The position numbers were made by a program, and so were the translations under genes. From NCBI GenBank assembly GCA_947378615.1, contig CANCKV010000239.1, positions 1 through 5,888 on the forward strand: DNA of 5,888 nucleotides, read 5' to 3'. Of this stretch, positions 5,591 to 5,888 are shown in pieces. Every line of letters starts with the position of its first letter. Position 1 is the stretch's first letter. This DNA is from Chitinophagaceae bacterium. Lineage in GTDB: Bacteria > Bacteroidota > Bacteroidia > Chitinophagales > Chitinophagaceae. The notes under the pieces are model-generated. The model made no database searches, was not told where the DNA came from, and saw only the letters and a list, made by a program, of their open reading frames with translations.

Positions 5591-5640
5591 ACGGAGACAC
5601 GAAACTCGGTGGGCTGCCTCGAAGCGTTTCCTCACGCAGC
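5591..5640. other. GC-rich patch of unknown origin beside the array
   Basis: Counting bases gives 31 G or C in 50 (62%), against clearly AT-rich surroundings. It holds a possible 5-bp stem GCTGC (5613-5617) with GCAGC (5636-5640), enclosing a minor GAA/TTC hairpin around GCGT. Neither strand gives a recognisable protein, and I do not recognise an RNA family. It begins at the end of the last decayed 41-bp unit. After it, 5644-5676 (ACTTTTATGCACCCTTTAAC...) loosely resembles a forward 41-bp unit, so the patch may have been inserted into the array. No assignable signal is seen from 5677 to 5789. Confidence 0.55.
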
Positions 5641-5789
5641 GAAAAACTTTTATGCACCCTTTAACTTTTAATACCTATTGAATTGGAAATTTTATCTTTA
5701 AAACTAATGATTATCAAAACAGATAAATATTTCAAAAAAAATGACATTTAACCAATCATGTTTTAGTACTATATTTACCGACAATTTTT

Positions 5790-5888
5790 ATGAGCATGAG
5801 CAGGGAATTAAACAAACCAATTATAGGGTTTACAAGTGGAGATTTAAATGGTATAGGTATTGAGTTAATAATCAAATCACTTAGTGAC
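5790..5888 (+). CDS. pdxA: 4-hydroxythreonine-4-phosphate dehydrogenase PdxA, N-terminal fragment
   Basis: The first 33 codons of a gene that runs off the right edge. KPIIGFTSGDLNGIGIELII (residues 9-28) is the PdxA N-terminal signature, the counterpart of the GDPAGIGPE segment in proteobacterial PdxA and typical of Bacteroidota versions (GDINGIG). PdxA oxidises 4-phosphohydroxy-L-threonine with NAD; the product decarboxylates to 3-amino-2-oxopropyl phosphate, which PdxJ uses to make pyridoxine 5'-phosphate, in the cytoplasm. The start could be ATG 5790 or the in-frame ATG 5796, two codons later; no Shine-Dalgarno distinguishes them. A TATATTTA (5770-5777) is a near match to the -7 consensus but sits very close to the start. 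The catalytic and metal-binding residues lie outside the window. The repeat array ends about 200 bp upstream. Confidence 0.85.
   Translation, partial: MSMSRELNKPIIGFTSGDLNGIGIELIIKSLSD

Larger units (their letters stand above)
5083..5592. repeat. Mosaic array of a 41-bp unit in both orientations
   Basis: About 510 bp built from a 41-bp unit. A decayed reverse copy opens the array (5083-about 5114: TTGAAAGGCA and AAAAGTGAAT blocks, with 4 extra bases between them). Four exact-length forward copies follow at 5126-5166, 5167-5207, 5208-5248 and 5249-5289. A fifth forward half-unit (5290-5310) begins a hairpin. Reverse copies stand at 5347-5387, 5388-5428 and 5511-5551, and a decayed one at 5552-5592. 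A second forward half-unit lies at 5454-5474. The four forward copies alternate between CACTTTTAGTG (copies 1 and 3) and CACTTTAAGTG (copies 2 and 4); both forms keep a dyad. There is no reading frame of note inside. It lies between two divergent genes, so it is not a simple terminator array. Function is unknown; a BIME-like or protein-binding array is inference. Confidence 0.9.

Noticed and set aside
5126..5592. CRISPR array
   Set aside because: The 21-bp arms repeat at regular intervals, but the sequences between them are repeats too, orientation switches within the array, and there are no cas genes in the window.
5126..5592. Integron attC sites
   Set aside because: The inverted segments lack a consistent GTTRRRY/RYYYAAC core pair, no integrase is present, and no cassette genes lie between the units.

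Overview
The window is AT-rich DNA that most likely comes from a member of the Bacteroidota, possibly a Chitinophagaceae-like organism. Three things point there: a PUR-family (DUF3276) protein, a YcxB-like membrane protein whose sequence resembles Chitinophagaceae homologues, and start sites without Shine-Dalgarno sequences. Two of those starts are preceded by exact matches to the Bacteroidota -7 promoter element TAnnTTTG. The lineage is inferred from family recognition, not from a database search.

Layout, left to right. Positions 1-480 hold the C-terminal end of a sensor histidine kinase (+ strand, cut by the window edge). A small Sel1-repeat protein follows at 653-1039 (+). It converges, with a 14-bp gap, on an ATP-grasp ligase-like protein at 1054-2190 (-). 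Across a 178-bp divergent intergenic region carrying a perfect 10-5-10 palindrome (2209-2233) lies a polysaccharide-flippase-like membrane protein at 2369-3721 (+). A strong 16-bp hairpin (3758-3797) separates that gene from the convergent PUR-family gene at 3823-4272 (-). A YcxB-like two-helix membrane protein follows at 4472-4942 (-). The right edge contains the first 33 codons of pdxA (5790-5888, +), the pyridoxal-phosphate biosynthesis dehydrogenase.

The 847 bp between the YcxB-like gene and pdxA (4943-5789) contain no convincing gene. About 510 bp of it (roughly 5083-5592) is a mosaic array of a 41-bp unit. Four tandem forward copies are followed by forward and reverse copies that make two near-identical long hairpins. 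A 106-bp block is duplicated at a distance of exactly 164 bp (4 x 41) with only 3 differences. Next to it is a 50-bp patch at 62% G+C (5591-5640). I see nothing assignable in 5677-5789. This repeat region is the most unusual part of the window.

The genes do not form one pathway. The ATP-grasp protein and the flippase-like protein are a plausible cell-surface glycan pair, divergently arranged around a shared putative operator. The remaining genes look like unlinked chromosomal genes with their own promoters.
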